NCBI GenBank assembly: GCA_046303375.1
Contig: JBKCGB010000206.1
Location: forward strand, 1-42,228
Direction: 5' to 3'
Length of the DNA stretch: 42,228 nucleotides
DNA from: UBA965 sp046303375
GTDB lineage: Bacteria; Chloroflexota; Chloroflexia; Chloroflexales; Roseiflexaceae
The translations under genes and the position numbers were made by a program. Below the pieces are notes generated by a model that ran no database searches, was not told the DNA's origin, and was given only the letters and a program-made list of their open reading frames with translations. This document shows positions 23,784 to 31,617 of this stretch, in pieces (within the stretch, counting starts at the first letter, position 1; each line of letters starts with the position of its first letter).

Positions 23784-24752
23784 TTACTCAAGTGTGATTT
23801 CGTAGATGTGACTTATCGCATGTACATCGTGGAGCATCGCAAAGCCGAACTGTGTGTTGATATGCAACATACTTTTGTTGCGTGATTCAACCCAAGTACA
23901 GACGTCGCGCACACCGAGCCGTGCTGCAATTTCAAGTGATGCATATTTGACGTGTTGTGCAATACCGTGACCACGATATGCGGGCAGCACGCCGGTCGCA
24001 TGTTGCCACGCCACCAATTGATTCGCTTCGACGTAGAGGATTGATTCGGCAACATACTCATTATCAATCATTGCAATGACATAATGTTCAGGGCGAATAA
24101 ACTCGCCTACCAAACGACGAAATTTGGTCATCGTAACAATTGGTTCATCGGGTAATGGTACATCGCGCGAAATTGCCGCATGCAACGTACAAGCACGCTC
24201 AATGGCATCCGGATCATGTTGCATCCGTTCTGCCAGCGTATGAATGCTGAGTGCCGCAGGTCGAGTTGGTAATGCAATTGTACCAAGTGGCATGGCCCGG
24301 CGATAGATCTGCTCAGTGCCGATAAGCTGTGCATGGCGATCGCATGGCAACGTGCTTGTATCACCAGGATGTGCCATCGTCTGCAGCGTCCGTGCACCAG
24401 CACTTTTGGCCCAACGAACAACTTCGTGCCAGAGTGCCAGTGTTGCATCGGCATGTGCATGGGGAAGCATGCGGACATGGACCCAAAATGTATAGTCGGG
24501 AACTTTCCAGGTTGGCCGAAAACAGAGTGCAATCCCTTCTGGATGATGTGTAGAACCCACCACCCAACGGCGGAGTGGGATACCAGCTTCAGCCATTTCA
24601 TTGTCAAAGTGGATGATTTCTTGGGGGGAATCAAACTCGTAGGTGCATCGAATCGATGCAGGAACTGCAGCTATCACGGTTGCGTGTAGCTGGGCGGCAT
24701 GTGTGCCGCGGACTACGGTCACAGGTGACTGTGCCGTATCGTACATACTCAT
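23784..24752 (-). CDS. GNAT acetyltransferase with two GNAT-like halves
   Basis: The 322-residue protein is about twice the length of one GNAT domain. Residues about 165-322 have a good acetyl-CoA motif A (TGVLPAYRGHGIAQHVKYASLE, here only its first part ATGVLPAYRGHGIAQHVK matters) and the following helix, then a typical motif-B asparagine (ESRNKSMLHINTQFGF). Residues about 10-160 look like a second, degenerate GNAT fold that lacks the R-G-x-G loop. This layout recalls mycothiol-synthase-like and other tandem GNAT enzymes. Substrate unknown. The start is uncertain: two ATGs (24752, 24746) lie close together without a clear SD. It is a single gene, divergent from the HyuB gene. Confidence 0.82.
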   Translation of the reverse strand: MSMYDTAQSPVTVVRGTHAAQLHATVIAAVPASIRCTYEFDSPQEIIHFDNEMAEAGIPLRRWVVGSTHHPEGIALCFRPTWKVPDYTFWVHVRMLPHAHADATLALWHEVVRWAKSAGARTLQTMAHPGDTSTLPCDRHAQLIGTEQIYRRAMPLGTIALPTRPAALSIHTLAERMQHDPDAIERACTLHAAISRDVPLPDEPIVTMTKFRRLVGEFIRPEHYVIAMIDNEYVAESILYVEANQLVAWQHATGVLPAYRGHGIAQHVKYASLEIAARLGVRDVCTWVESRNKSMLHINTQFGFAMLHDVHAISHIYEITLE

Positions 24753-24876
24753 ATAATCACGCTTTCACTCGAAGAAACTGTGCAGGCCGCTCCCGTCCGC
24801 CGACAACGGAGTCACCGTCACGTGCGGGAACCAACATACTGTTGGGCTCATACACACAGCACCCTCACGAATCCTC

Positions 24877-24882
24877 TATAAT
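24877..24882 (+). promoter_or_regulatory. -10 box before the HyuB gene
   Basis: TATAAT lies 28 bases before the ATG at 24911, within the 158-base gap between the GNAT and HyuB genes. A matching -35 box is not evident, and no other feature is seen in this gap. Confidence 0.45.
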
Positions 24883-24910
24883 TGTACCAAGGAATTTCGA
24901 TTTTGTATAG

Positions 24911-26482
24911 ATGCACCGATCTATGAGTGATGCTATTGCATTAGAAGTCTTTCGTCATCGCTGTAGCGCCATTGCCGAAGAAATGGGTGCTGCCCTCGAG
25001 CGCAGTGCTTTTTCTGCGAATATTCAAGAGCGCCGTGATTATTCGTGTGCCCTGTTTAATGCCCACGGTCTAATGGTTGCGCAGGCTGCCCATATTCCCG
25101 TGCATCTCGGTGCGATGCCACAAAGCGTGAGTGCTGCCATTGCTGCCTGTGGACCCCTAGCCGACGGTGATGTTGTCATTCTCAATGATCCACATGCGGG
25201 TGGCACCCATTTGCCCGATTTTACCACCGTTGCGCCGATTTATGTGGCGCACGAGTTGATGGGATACAGTGCTACCCGTGCACATCATGCGGATGTTGGT
25301 GGGATGGCACCCGGGTCAATGCCATTGAGTCGCTCTCTTTTCCAAGAGGGACTGATTATTCCACCGGTCAAAGTGGTGGCTGCTGGCGCTGTCAATACGG
25401 CAGTGGTGGCCATCATTTCGCGCAACTCGCGCACAAGTGCAGAACGGAGCGGTGATCTGCAAGCTCAGTTTGCCTGCCACACTATCGCTAATCGCCGAAT
25501 GGAATCGCTGTGTGCGCGGATGGGTGCAGACGTGGTCCACACCATGCTGGATGCATTGATTGCATATGGTGAGAAACGCATGCGCGCACTCATCCGTGCC
25601 ATTCCAAATGGCGTGTATGCGGCGCACGATTTTCTCGATCATGATGGAGTGTCAGCAACGCCGTTGCGTATTGCAGTAACACTCACTGTACACGATGACA
25701 CTGTGGATATTGACTTCACCGGCACTGCTCCTGCCTGTCTTGGTCCACTGAATGCGCCTGTCGCAGTGACTGAATCAGCGGTCTTGTATGCGTTACGTTC
25801 ACTTGATGGTGATGATATGCCAGCGAGTGCAGGTGCCTTTCGCCCACTGCGGTGGCATATTCCAGCAGGGTCGTTGCTTAATCCGCCACCTGGTGTTGCG
25901 GTGGCTGGTGGGAACGTCGAAACATCGCAACGGGTTGTGGATGTCATCTATCGGGCACTGTCATTGGCACTGCCAATGATGATTCCTGCGCAGTCAGCTG
26001 GTACCATGAACAATTGGACCATGGGAGGAGTCACGGACAATCAGCACCCATTTGCCTATTACGAGACACTCGGTGGTGGTATGGGCGCTCGTCCGACGCT
26101 CCCTGGGCTCAATGCCGTACAAACCCATATGACCAACACGCGTAATACCCCCGTCGAAATGTTTGAACGCCTCTATCCGGTGCGTGTGCATACGCTGGCA
26201 GTCCGTCGGCAGAGCGGTGGTGCTGGGCTCATGCGTGGCGGTGACGGTCTTACCAAAGAAGTAGAATTTTTGGTTGATACCACACTCTCCCTGCTCACCG
26301 AGCGGCGCGTTCATGCACCTGCAGGAAGTGCCGGTGGCCAGGCAGGATTGGTCGGGGTAAATCACATCATTGCCCCAGATGGAACATCAAGTGTCGCTGA
26401 CAAAGGCACGTTTGCAGTGTCTGCAGGTTCGCGTCTACGGATGGAAACCCCAGGTGGCGGTGGATATGGAGCAGCACAATGA
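24911..26482 (+). CDS. Hydantoinase B/oxoprolinase family protein (HyuB), without HyuA
   Basis: The 523-residue protein matches the HyuB/5-oxoprolinase beta family: FRHRCSAIAEEMGAALERSAFS, ERRDYSCALFNAHGLMVAQ, HIPVHLGAMPQSV, DVVILNDPHAGGTHLPDFT, and near the C-terminus GGAGLMRGGDG and METPGGGGYG. HyuB normally works with HyuA, the ATP-binding subunit, to hydrolyse 5-oxoproline, hydantoins or N-methylhydantoin. No HyuA gene is in the window, so it either pairs with a distant HyuA or has another role. Two start codons (24911 and 24923) lack a good SD; the first gives the family's usual N-terminus. The stop overlaps the next gene as ATGA, a CruF-like membrane protein, an unexpected neighbour. 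Confidence 0.93.
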   Translation: MHRSMSDAIALEVFRHRCSAIAEEMGAALERSAFSANIQERRDYSCALFNAHGLMVAQAAHIPVHLGAMPQSVSAAIAACGPLADGDVVILNDPHAGGTHLPDFTTVAPIYVAHELMGYSATRAHHADVGGMAPGSMPLSRSLFQEGLIIPPVKVVAAGAVNTAVVAIISRNSRTSAERSGDLQAQFACHTIANRRMESLCARMGADVVHTMLDALIAYGEKRMRALIRAIPNGVYAAHDFLDHDGVSATPLRIAVTLTVHDDTVDIDFTGTAPACLGPLNAPVAVTESAVLYALRSLDGDDMPASAGAFRPLRWHIPAGSLLNPPPGVAVAGGNVETSQRVVDVIYRALSLALPMMIPAQSAGTMNNWTMGGVTDNQHPFAYYETLGGGMGARPTLPGLNAVQTHMTNTRNTPVEMFERLYPVRVHTLAVRRQSGGAGLMRGGDGLTKEVEFLVDTTLSLLTERRVHAPAGSAGGQAGLVGVNHIIAPDGTSSVADKGTFAVSAGSRLRMETPGGGGYGAAQ

Positions 26483-27282
26483 CATCTCTACGCACGCGAT
26501 TCGCATCGCATCCCGATCGGATATCGTATCTCCTGTTTGCCCTCTATGCACTATTGTATCCAGGCTCACTCGTGGCAGTGTTATTTGATTTTGTTCCTGC
26601 CAATGGCGCATTCTTTGGGGGTGTGCTCATGACCATTCAAGGGTTGAGTGTGGCCGCATGGCTTTGGTCTGGGCTTGGTAAGGCGGCAGCTCCAATTATT
26701 CTTGGTATTATTGGTGGTTCGCTAGGTGTGGAATACGTGGGTGCCACCTATGATGTGCCGTTTGGTGCATACGACTATACCGACCAGCTCGGTTGGCGCG
26801 TTGCGAGTACTGTACCCGTGACCATCCTCTTTGCGTGGCTCTTCTCAACGGTGGGAACATGGGCATGTGCCTATATGGTTGTGCCACAGGCGTCGCGCAT
26901 GGCGCGTGCTGCCCTTGCCGGTCTGTGCATCGTGATTTTTGACCTGCAAATTGAACCCGTTGCTACCATCATTCATCAGTACTGGGTTTGGATTGATCGC
27001 GGTTGGTACTATGGTGTGCCGTGGATCAATTTTTTGGGATGGTGGATCACTGGTACCATTTTTGCCTATGTATTCGATTCGTTGTTCATTCAGCGTATGC
27101 AGACACATGTGCGACCGCACGCATTGCCGCTGTGGCACTTGTTTACGTGTATGGGGCTCTTTTTGGCCATGAACACACATGCAGGAAACTGGCTCGCTGC
27201 ATCTGTGTCACTTGTTGGGATGGGTGCTATTCTTCTATTGCGGCGCCGTTGGGTTGTATTGACTGATCCGCATCGGCACTAA
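26479..27282 (+). CDS. CruF-like carotenoid biosynthesis membrane protein (PF04240/DUF422)
   Basis: The 267-residue protein has about seven membrane segments and the hallmarks of the Caroten_synth/CruF family: GGSLGVEYVGATYDVPFGAY with YTDQLGW, then PVTILFAWLF, DLQIEPVA, and WVWIDRGWYYGVPWINFLGWW. CruF hydrates the psi end of carotenoids (1',2'-hydratase); related members act in C50 or glycosylated carotenoid pathways. No other carotenoid gene is nearby, so the exact reaction is uncertain. The ATG overlaps the HyuB stop by four bases and translation is therefore coupled to it. The 3' end overlaps the convergent deacetylase-like gene by 48 bases. Confidence 0.82.
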   Translation: MTSLRTRFASHPDRISYLLFALYALLYPGSLVAVLFDFVPANGAFFGGVLMTIQGLSVAAWLWSGLGKAAAPIILGIIGGSLGVEYVGATYDVPFGAYDYTDQLGWRVASTVPVTILFAWLFSTVGTWACAYMVVPQASRMARAALAGLCIVIFDLQIEPVATIIHQYWVWIDRGWYYGVPWINFLGWWITGTIFAYVFDSLFIQRMQTHVRPHALPLWHLFTCMGLFLAMNTHAGNWLAASVSLVGMGAILLLRRRWVVLTDPHRH

Positions 27283-28017
27283 CGCTGGGATAGCGTCTGT
27301 TGCCTCTATAAATGCATCAATGTTGCCGTGTACGGGTGTATCTTGTGGGTAGTAATCAATCACTGTGCTACTCATACTGCACAAATACCCATACGTATGG
27401 ACGCGTGCGACGAGTTCGGTTTGTTGTGCCGGTGTGCCAAATTCGGGACTGAGATAGAGTGGGAAGCGATTGAGCAACCGTTCTGCAGGGTTGGTAGAGA
27501 TCGGGATGTCAACGGTGTGTTCATGCGAAATATGATGCTGTGCCGGCCAGACATTGCTAATCGTGCTGAGCTGTGCTCCGGGCATACGGATCGATGTATG
27601 GCTGAAGCCCGCAGCTTTGCAGAGCGCAAATATCTCTGGTGTGCCTGACGTTAACCCGGTACGCACACTCCGTGGGACAAATCCCATATAATCAAAAAAG
27701 AGATTGCGTGCGTGTTGGAGCACGTGCTGTTGTGTTTCTGGTGGGAGTAGCCCAAACGGTTTCTTCTGGTTGAGGAGTGTCGACTGACTTGGTGCCACCA
27801 GCAGCCCAATTTCACAGCCACGGTCTACGCATTCTTCGAGGAGGGGCGCATGGGCACGGGTTGCTTCTGGTGAAGCAAAGAGTGTCGGCACAAAACCAGC
27901 CCGGCACATACGATTCACAAACGCGTCAATCGCGCGTCCGCTATGTTCCCAATCAGGTGGGGTGTCACGTGACATCCCGGCAGGGAGAAGATTCATTGTT
28001 ACAAAGAGTGGAATCAT
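27235..28017 (-). CDS. Degenerate polysaccharide-deacetylase-like (NodB-fold) protein
   Basis: The 260-residue protein follows the outline of the NodB/polysaccharide deacetylase fold: a first beta strand IPLFVTMNLLP, an AFVNRMCRAGFVPTLFASPE strand-helix unit, PLLEECVDRGCEIGLLVAP where the family has GHEIGxH, and FVPRSVRTGL where it has a R-P-P-x-G loop. The metal-binding Asp-Asp of motif 1 and both His of motif 2 (H-S/T-x-x-H) are missing, so it is probably not an active zinc deacetylase. Start ATG 28017 has TTGGAG upstream, and its first base pairs overlap the start of the divergent FAD oxidoreductase. TATAAT on the minus strand (28066-28061) could be its -10 box. Family assignment is tentative. 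Confidence 0.55.
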   Translation of the reverse strand: MIPLFVTMNLLPAGMSRDTPPDWEHSGRAIDAFVNRMCRAGFVPTLFASPEATRAHAPLLEECVDRGCEIGLLVAPSQSTLLNQKKPFGLLPPETQQHVLQHARNLFFDYMGFVPRSVRTGLTSGTPEIFALCKAAGFSHTSIRMPGAQLSTISNVWPAQHHISHEHTVDIPISTNPAERLLNRFPLYLSPEFGTPAQQTELVARVHTYGYLCSMSSTVIDYYPQDTPVHGNIDAFIEATDAIPALVPMRISQYNPTAPQ

Positions 28018-29794
28018 GACACACGCTCCAATTACACCAACAGTACCATATGACATAGCTATTATAGGTGGTGGACTCGGTGCTGTGGCAGCAACGCTCG
28101 TAGCGTGTGCTGCTGGTCGGCGTGTCTGCATTATTGAAGCCACCCACTGGTTGGGTGGCCAATGTACTAGCCAAGGCGTATCTGCACTGGATGAACACCG
28201 TTATATTGAATCGTGGCCAGGCAGTACTTCTTATGTCGCATTTCGCCGCGCAGTGCGTATCGCAATGGCTATGCGATTTGGCGTAACCCCAGCTACTATC
28301 GACGGATTTAATCCGGGCAATGCATGGGTGAGTAATCTCTGTTTTTTGCCTGAAGTGGCCCAGCAGGTTATTGATGAGCTGCTCGCACCGTTTGTGGCAA
28401 GTGGTCTGCTCACGATTTACGTTGAATCAACGCTAGTCCATGTGCATCGAGTGGGCTATCATATCCAATCTGTAGATATCTATACCATTCAACAGCAACA
28501 GCAGCGTATCAGTGCCAGTTACTTCGTAGATGCAAGTGATGCAGGTGATCTGCTTGCGTTTGCACAACTTGCCTATGTCACGGGAGCGGAATCACAAGCG
28601 GATACTAGGGAAGTGCATGCACCGCTAGTTGCGCGGCCACACGAGGTGCAAAGCTTTACCTATGGATTTGCCGTTGAATTTGTGCATGGGAGCGACAATC
28701 GCATTCCCAAGCCAGAAGGCTATGCACAGCTGCGTGATCGTCAGCCGTTTACGCTGACACTGACTGGCAACGATGGTGAAGCACGTCCGTTTCGTATGTT
28801 TTGTGACGGACCGACAGGTATGCCGCCGTTCTGGACATACCGCCGCCTCTGGGATGGGAGCCATACGCAGCCACGGGGCACCGATATTGCCCTCATTAAC
28901 TGGAACAGTAACGATTACCACGAACAGCGCATCATTGATCAGCATCCTGAAGATGTGGCAGCCGCGCATGATGAAGCCAAGCGATTATCGCTGGCGTTTC
29001 TGTACTGGCTCCAAACCGAAGTTCCGCGCGATGACGGCGGGTACGGATACCCAGAACTGCGCCTACGCCCTGATGTGATGGGCACAGCTGATGGTCTGTC
29101 ACGGGTTCCCTACGTACGCGAATCACGGCGTAGTCCTGGGTTGAAGCGGATTGTGGCCAATGATATCCTTGTTGCACACCAACCCTTTGCACGTGCGCGT
29201 CACAATGACGATAGTGTTGGTGTGGGTTGGTATTTTATGGATTTACATCCAGCCCCTGGTAACATGACAAGCATGTTTGCTCCTACCCGGCCGTTTCAAA
29301 TACCGATGGGTGCGCTTATTCCGCCAGATTGTCATAATCTACTGCTGGCTAACAAGACCATCGCCACAACACACCTGAGTAATGGTGCTTATCGGTTACA
29401 CCCCATTGAGTGGCAGATCGGTACTGCTACCGCATGTATCGCACTCGAAAGCCTTGCAGCCGCGTTGCATCCGGCAGCATTGTATCGCGAAAGAGCCCAT
29501 CGTGAAGCCGTACAGCGTCGTGTACTTGCATCTGGGCAAGCGCTCGCATGGAGCGTAGACATTCCGTTCGACCATCCGCATTTTGCTGCCACTCAGTGGT
29601 TGTTGGTGTGGGAGATTGTGGCCGATGGAACGCGGGCGCAGACGCTTGATATACATCCTGAAATACCTCTTTCAGATACAGAATTAACTCGATTACACAT
29701 GGTGATGAAGAACCGTGGATACGCTGGTGAATTTACACCAACAATGTCATGGAATGATGTATGTGCGGCGATTAGTCCATATCTACCAAAATAA
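28016..29794 (+). CDS. FAD-dependent oxidoreductase (PF12831, FAD_oxidored family)
   Basis: The 592-residue protein has an N-terminal FAD-binding Rossmann motif IAIIGGGLGAVAATLVACAAG followed by CIIEATHWLGGQCTSQGV, where the Gly-Gly-x-Cys-Thr segment is typical of the FAD_oxidored (PF12831) family. Further features are YFVDASDAGDLLAFA (second FAD contact), ARPHEVQSFTYGFAVEF, and IPMGALIPPDCHNLLLANKTIATTH near the end, which closes the FAD site. The length is usual for the family. There is no signal peptide at the chosen ATG 28016; the frame extends to 27962 but that would run further into the divergent gene. The substrate is unknown; some relatives act on sugars or are secreted, but nothing here indicates which. 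No clear SD is seen. Confidence 0.86.
   Translation: MTHAPITPTVPYDIAIIGGGLGAVAATLVACAAGRRVCIIEATHWLGGQCTSQGVSALDEHRYIESWPGSTSYVAFRRAVRIAMAMRFGVTPATIDGFNPGNAWVSNLCFLPEVAQQVIDELLAPFVASGLLTIYVESTLVHVHRVGYHIQSVDIYTIQQQQQRISASYFVDASDAGDLLAFAQLAYVTGAESQADTREVHAPLVARPHEVQSFTYGFAVEFVHGSDNRIPKPEGYAQLRDRQPFTLTLTGNDGEARPFRMFCDGPTGMPPFWTYRRLWDGSHTQPRGTDIALINWNSNDYHEQRIIDQHPEDVAAAHDEAKRLSLAFLYWLQTEVPRDDGGYGYPELRLRPDVMGTADGLSRVPYVRESRRSPGLKRIVANDILVAHQPFARARHNDDSVGVGWYFMDLHPAPGNMTSMFAPTRPFQIPMGALIPPDCHNLLLANKTIATTHLSNGAYRLHPIEWQIGTATACIALESLAAALHPAALYRERAHREAVQRRVLASGQALAWSVDIPFDHPHFAATQWLLVWEIVADGTRAQTLDIHPEIPLSDTELTRLHMVMKNRGYAGEFTPTMSWNDVCAAISPYLPK
28061..28066 (-). promoter_or_regulatory. Possible -10 box of the deacetylase-like gene, inside the FAD gene
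   Basis: TATAAT on the minus strand would start transcription near 28054, 37 bases before the ATG at 28017. The box lies within codons 16-17 of the divergent FAD oxidoreductase. A -35 box is not obvious. Confidence 0.35.
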
Positions 29795-29870
29795 GCACTA
29801 TTACGAAAACAACATTAGGACAGTAATGTTTCATTGAAGTGCATATACGGTGTTTTTTACGTATACCGAG

Positions 29871-29876
29871 TATAAT
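29871..29876 (+). promoter_or_regulatory. -10 box of the lipoprotein/DUF192 operon
   Basis: TATAAT lies 31 bases before the ATG of the small lipoprotein. The upstream 113-base gap after the FAD gene also contains AACATTA-GGACAG-TAATGTT (29811-29830), a weak 7-bp hairpin that may help end the preceding transcript. No clear -35 box is seen. Confidence 0.5.
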
Positions 29877-29907
29877 ATGCTCATGTGGTGATTGAATGGA
29901 GTTGCTG

Positions 29908-30027
29908 ATGCGTTACATTGTGCGTCTACTATTGATTATCAGTACCGTATGGATCATAGCTTCCTGTGGTACTCCGCCAGATGCGGCATATCCATCGCCG
30001 TATCCATACCCGTATCCCATACAGTAA
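29908..30027 (+). CDS. 39-residue lipoprotein with a Tyr-Pro-rich tail
   Basis: ATG at 29908 has GGAG seven bases upstream. The product begins MRYIVRLLLIISTVWIIASC, a short basic end, a hydrophobic core and a lipobox IASC at residues 17-20, so it should become a lipid-anchored peptide with only 19 residues outside the membrane. These start GTPPDAAYPS and continue with PYPYPYP. The stop overlaps the DUF192 start as TAATG. The promoter, SD, lipobox and coupling together make it a credible gene although it is very short. I know of no family to assign it to; it resembles lysis-type or entericidin-like small lipoproteins only in size and anchor. Confidence 0.72.
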   Translation: MRYIVRLLLIISTVWIIASCGTPPDAAYPSPYPYPYPIQ

Positions 30028-30464
30028 TGTGGCGCATACTTATCATTTGCTGCCTCGGGCTGTCACTGAGTACCTGTCAGCGTACCACTCTTCCACAGGG
30101 GGTGCTAACCGGGTGTGGCCCACGGCTGCGTTTGGACATCGTGTCCACACATGCTGATCGCCAAAAAGGTCTGATGCACCAGACTGAATTGCCTGACAAT
30201 TATGGCATGCTTTTTGTCTTCAAAGAAGACACACAACCCGCCTTCTGGATGCGAGATACCCCCCTCGCACTCGATGTGGTGTTCATGCGTGTGGATGGCA
30301 CAATCGTGCAAATTAGCGCCATGCAACCCAATACAGATACGGCGCATGAAGCGCTCACACCAATTCGCTATGCACTCGAGACACCACAAGGCTGGATGAT
30401 ACGGCATGGTGTGCGTGTAGGCGACCAATGTTCTATCCAACTGCCTGCGATTACGATTGAATAA
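30027..30464 (+). CDS. DUF192 family lipoprotein
   Basis: The 145-residue protein begins with a lipoprotein signal (MWRILIICCLGLSLSTC, lipobox LSTC, Cys17) and a DUF192 domain follows. The domain shows RLDIVSTHADRQKGLMHQTEL, GMLFVFKEDTQPAFWMRDTPLALDVVFM and the C-terminal ALETPQGWMIRHGVRVGD, all of which are conserved in the family. DUF192 proteins are small beta-barrels found in many bacteria and archaea, often exported; the biochemical role is not known. ATG 30027 overlaps the stop of the 39-residue lipoprotein, so the two are translationally coupled. A longer frame to 29892 would run over the small gene and lacks a signal peptide. Its end overlaps the convergent GNAT gene by 14 bases. Confidence 0.9.
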   Translation: MWRILIICCLGLSLSTCQRTTLPQGVLTGCGPRLRLDIVSTHADRQKGLMHQTELPDNYGMLFVFKEDTQPAFWMRDTPLALDVVFMRVDGTIVQISAMQPNTDTAHEALTPIRYALETPQGWMIRHGVRVGDQCSIQLPAITIE

Positions 30465-30966
30465 CTTGGTAGGAGAGACAGCACTCATCGGCACTATCGA
30501 GTTGCCGCAGAGGTGTGGTGGCCACAAAGCCTGCTCGTTCAGCCACGCGCATCGAAGCCGCATTCTGGCGGTGCACAAGCACGTAGACTACAGTAATCGG
30601 CAGGTAGGTACGACAGATGTCAATCAGCATTGGTAGTACCTCACGCATATAGCCCGCACCCCAATACGCTTTCCATATGTCATACCCGAGTTCAACTTGT
30701 TGGCGCGATTCATCGAGGTAATGGTAACCGCACGTGCCCACAAATTGCCCAGTGGTGGCATCACACATCACCCAGCGCATGTATCGACCTGTGCTCGTGC
30801 GGTAGTGGCTAATTATGTCTTGCGCTTCACTATAGCTACAGGGCGGTTCTGTGAAATAACGGCACATGTCTGGATCAGAAAACTGGCGATATATGGCAGC
30901 AGCATCGCTGACCATTAGTGGTCGCCAATGCAGCCGTGTCGTTGTGATGGTCAGTGGCAGATGCAT
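30451..30966 (-). CDS. GNAT acetyltransferase, RimJ/RimL type
   Basis: The 171-residue protein matches the acetyltransferase_3 (RimJ/RimL) group: TRLHWRPLMVSDAAAIYRQFSD at the N-terminus, FVGTCGYHYLDESRQQVELGYDIWKAYWGAGYMREVLPML in the middle with the acetyl-CoA loop W-G-A-G-Y-M-R-E (a variant of Q/R-x-x-G-x-G/A), and QNAASMRVAERAGFV at the end, where the Asn and Arg are conserved. Such enzymes acetylate N-terminal amino groups of proteins or small molecules. It is the last gene of the long minus-strand run that starts with leuA, 13 bases after the HAD gene, and probably is co-transcribed with it. The substrate is unknown. Confidence 0.9.
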   Translation of the reverse strand: MHLPLTITTTRLHWRPLMVSDAAAIYRQFSDPDMCRYFTEPPCSYSEAQDIISHYRTSTGRYMRWVMCDATTGQFVGTCGYHYLDESRQQVELGYDIWKAYWGAGYMREVLPMLIDICRTYLPITVVYVLVHRQNAASMRVAERAGFVATTPLRQLDSADECCLSYQVIQS

Positions 30967-30979
30967 GTACGTTATGTTC

Positions 30980-31609
30980 TCACAGTTGAGTCAGTGCAGT
31001 CACGATGTCTGGGAAATGCATATCCACATAGGCAGGCAGTGAGGTCAGATGCCGCCCAATATACACGGTAGTCATTCCCAGTGATTTGGCAGGTGCAAGA
31101 TTATGTAATGTATCTTCAAAGAAGACGATTTCTTCAGCACGACATTTGGTCTCACGGATGGCCACCTGATACGCAGAGTGATGCGGTTTTGGTTCAAATG
31201 CGAGTGCACGAATGTCAATAATCGGAAGTGAAAGTGTTGTGAGACCGAGTGCCTCAATCACGCGTGTGGCGTGCTCGACCGGTGAATTGGTAAAGATGAC
31301 ATGCATACGTGCATCCTGCAACAAGATATTACAAAGTGCGTGATTCTGTTGTACGAGCGCTTCTATTTCGAGCTGGTGAACGGTGGTGAGATAGTCTTCA
31401 ACATCAACTTGGTGATGCAACTGGAGCCCACGGAGTGTCGTACCATAGGTCACGAAGTACTGCTGGCGCAAGTCACGCGCTGCTGCAAGTGGTAGCCCAG
31501 TTACCTGCTGAACATAGGAATTCATACGTACTTCGAGGGCTTCGGTCACCCCGGAGTTTGCAGGGTAGAGCGTATTATCGAGGTCAAAGAGCAGCGCATT
31601 GATTGGCAT
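30980..31609 (-). CDS. HAD hydrolase, pyrimidine 5'-nucleotidase (SDT1)-like
   Basis: The 209-residue protein is a HAD phosphatase. Motif I is FDLDNTLY (nucleophile Asp9, acid/base Asp11), motif II IFTNSPVEH, motif III has the Lys in FEPKPHHSAYQ, and motif IV is VFFEDTLHNL. The helical cap and motif I with N-T-L-Y resemble the SDT1/pyrimidine 5'-nucleotidase group, which removes phosphate from UMP, CMP or related compounds such as FMN. The gene is eight bases downstream of an NMT1-like binding-protein gene. If the transporter imports riboflavin or a thiamine pyrimidine, a phosphatase acting on the phosphorylated form would fit, but that is a guess. SD is weak; coupling is likely. Confidence 0.87.
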   Translation of the reverse strand: MPINALLFDLDNTLYPANSGVTEALEVRMNSYVQQVTGLPLAAARDLRQQYFVTYGTTLRGLQLHHQVDVEDYLTTVHQLEIEALVQQNHALCNILLQDARMHVIFTNSPVEHATRVIEALGLTTLSLPIIDIRALAFEPKPHHSAYQVAIRETKCRAEEIVFFEDTLHNLAPAKSLGMTTVYIGRHLTSLPAYVDMHFPDIVTALTQL

Positions 31610-31617
31610 AGTGTCTA

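Noticed and set aside
27962..28015. Longer N-terminus of the FAD oxidoreductase
   Set aside because: It would add 18 polar residues before the FAD motif, lacks an SD and would overlap the divergent gene further.
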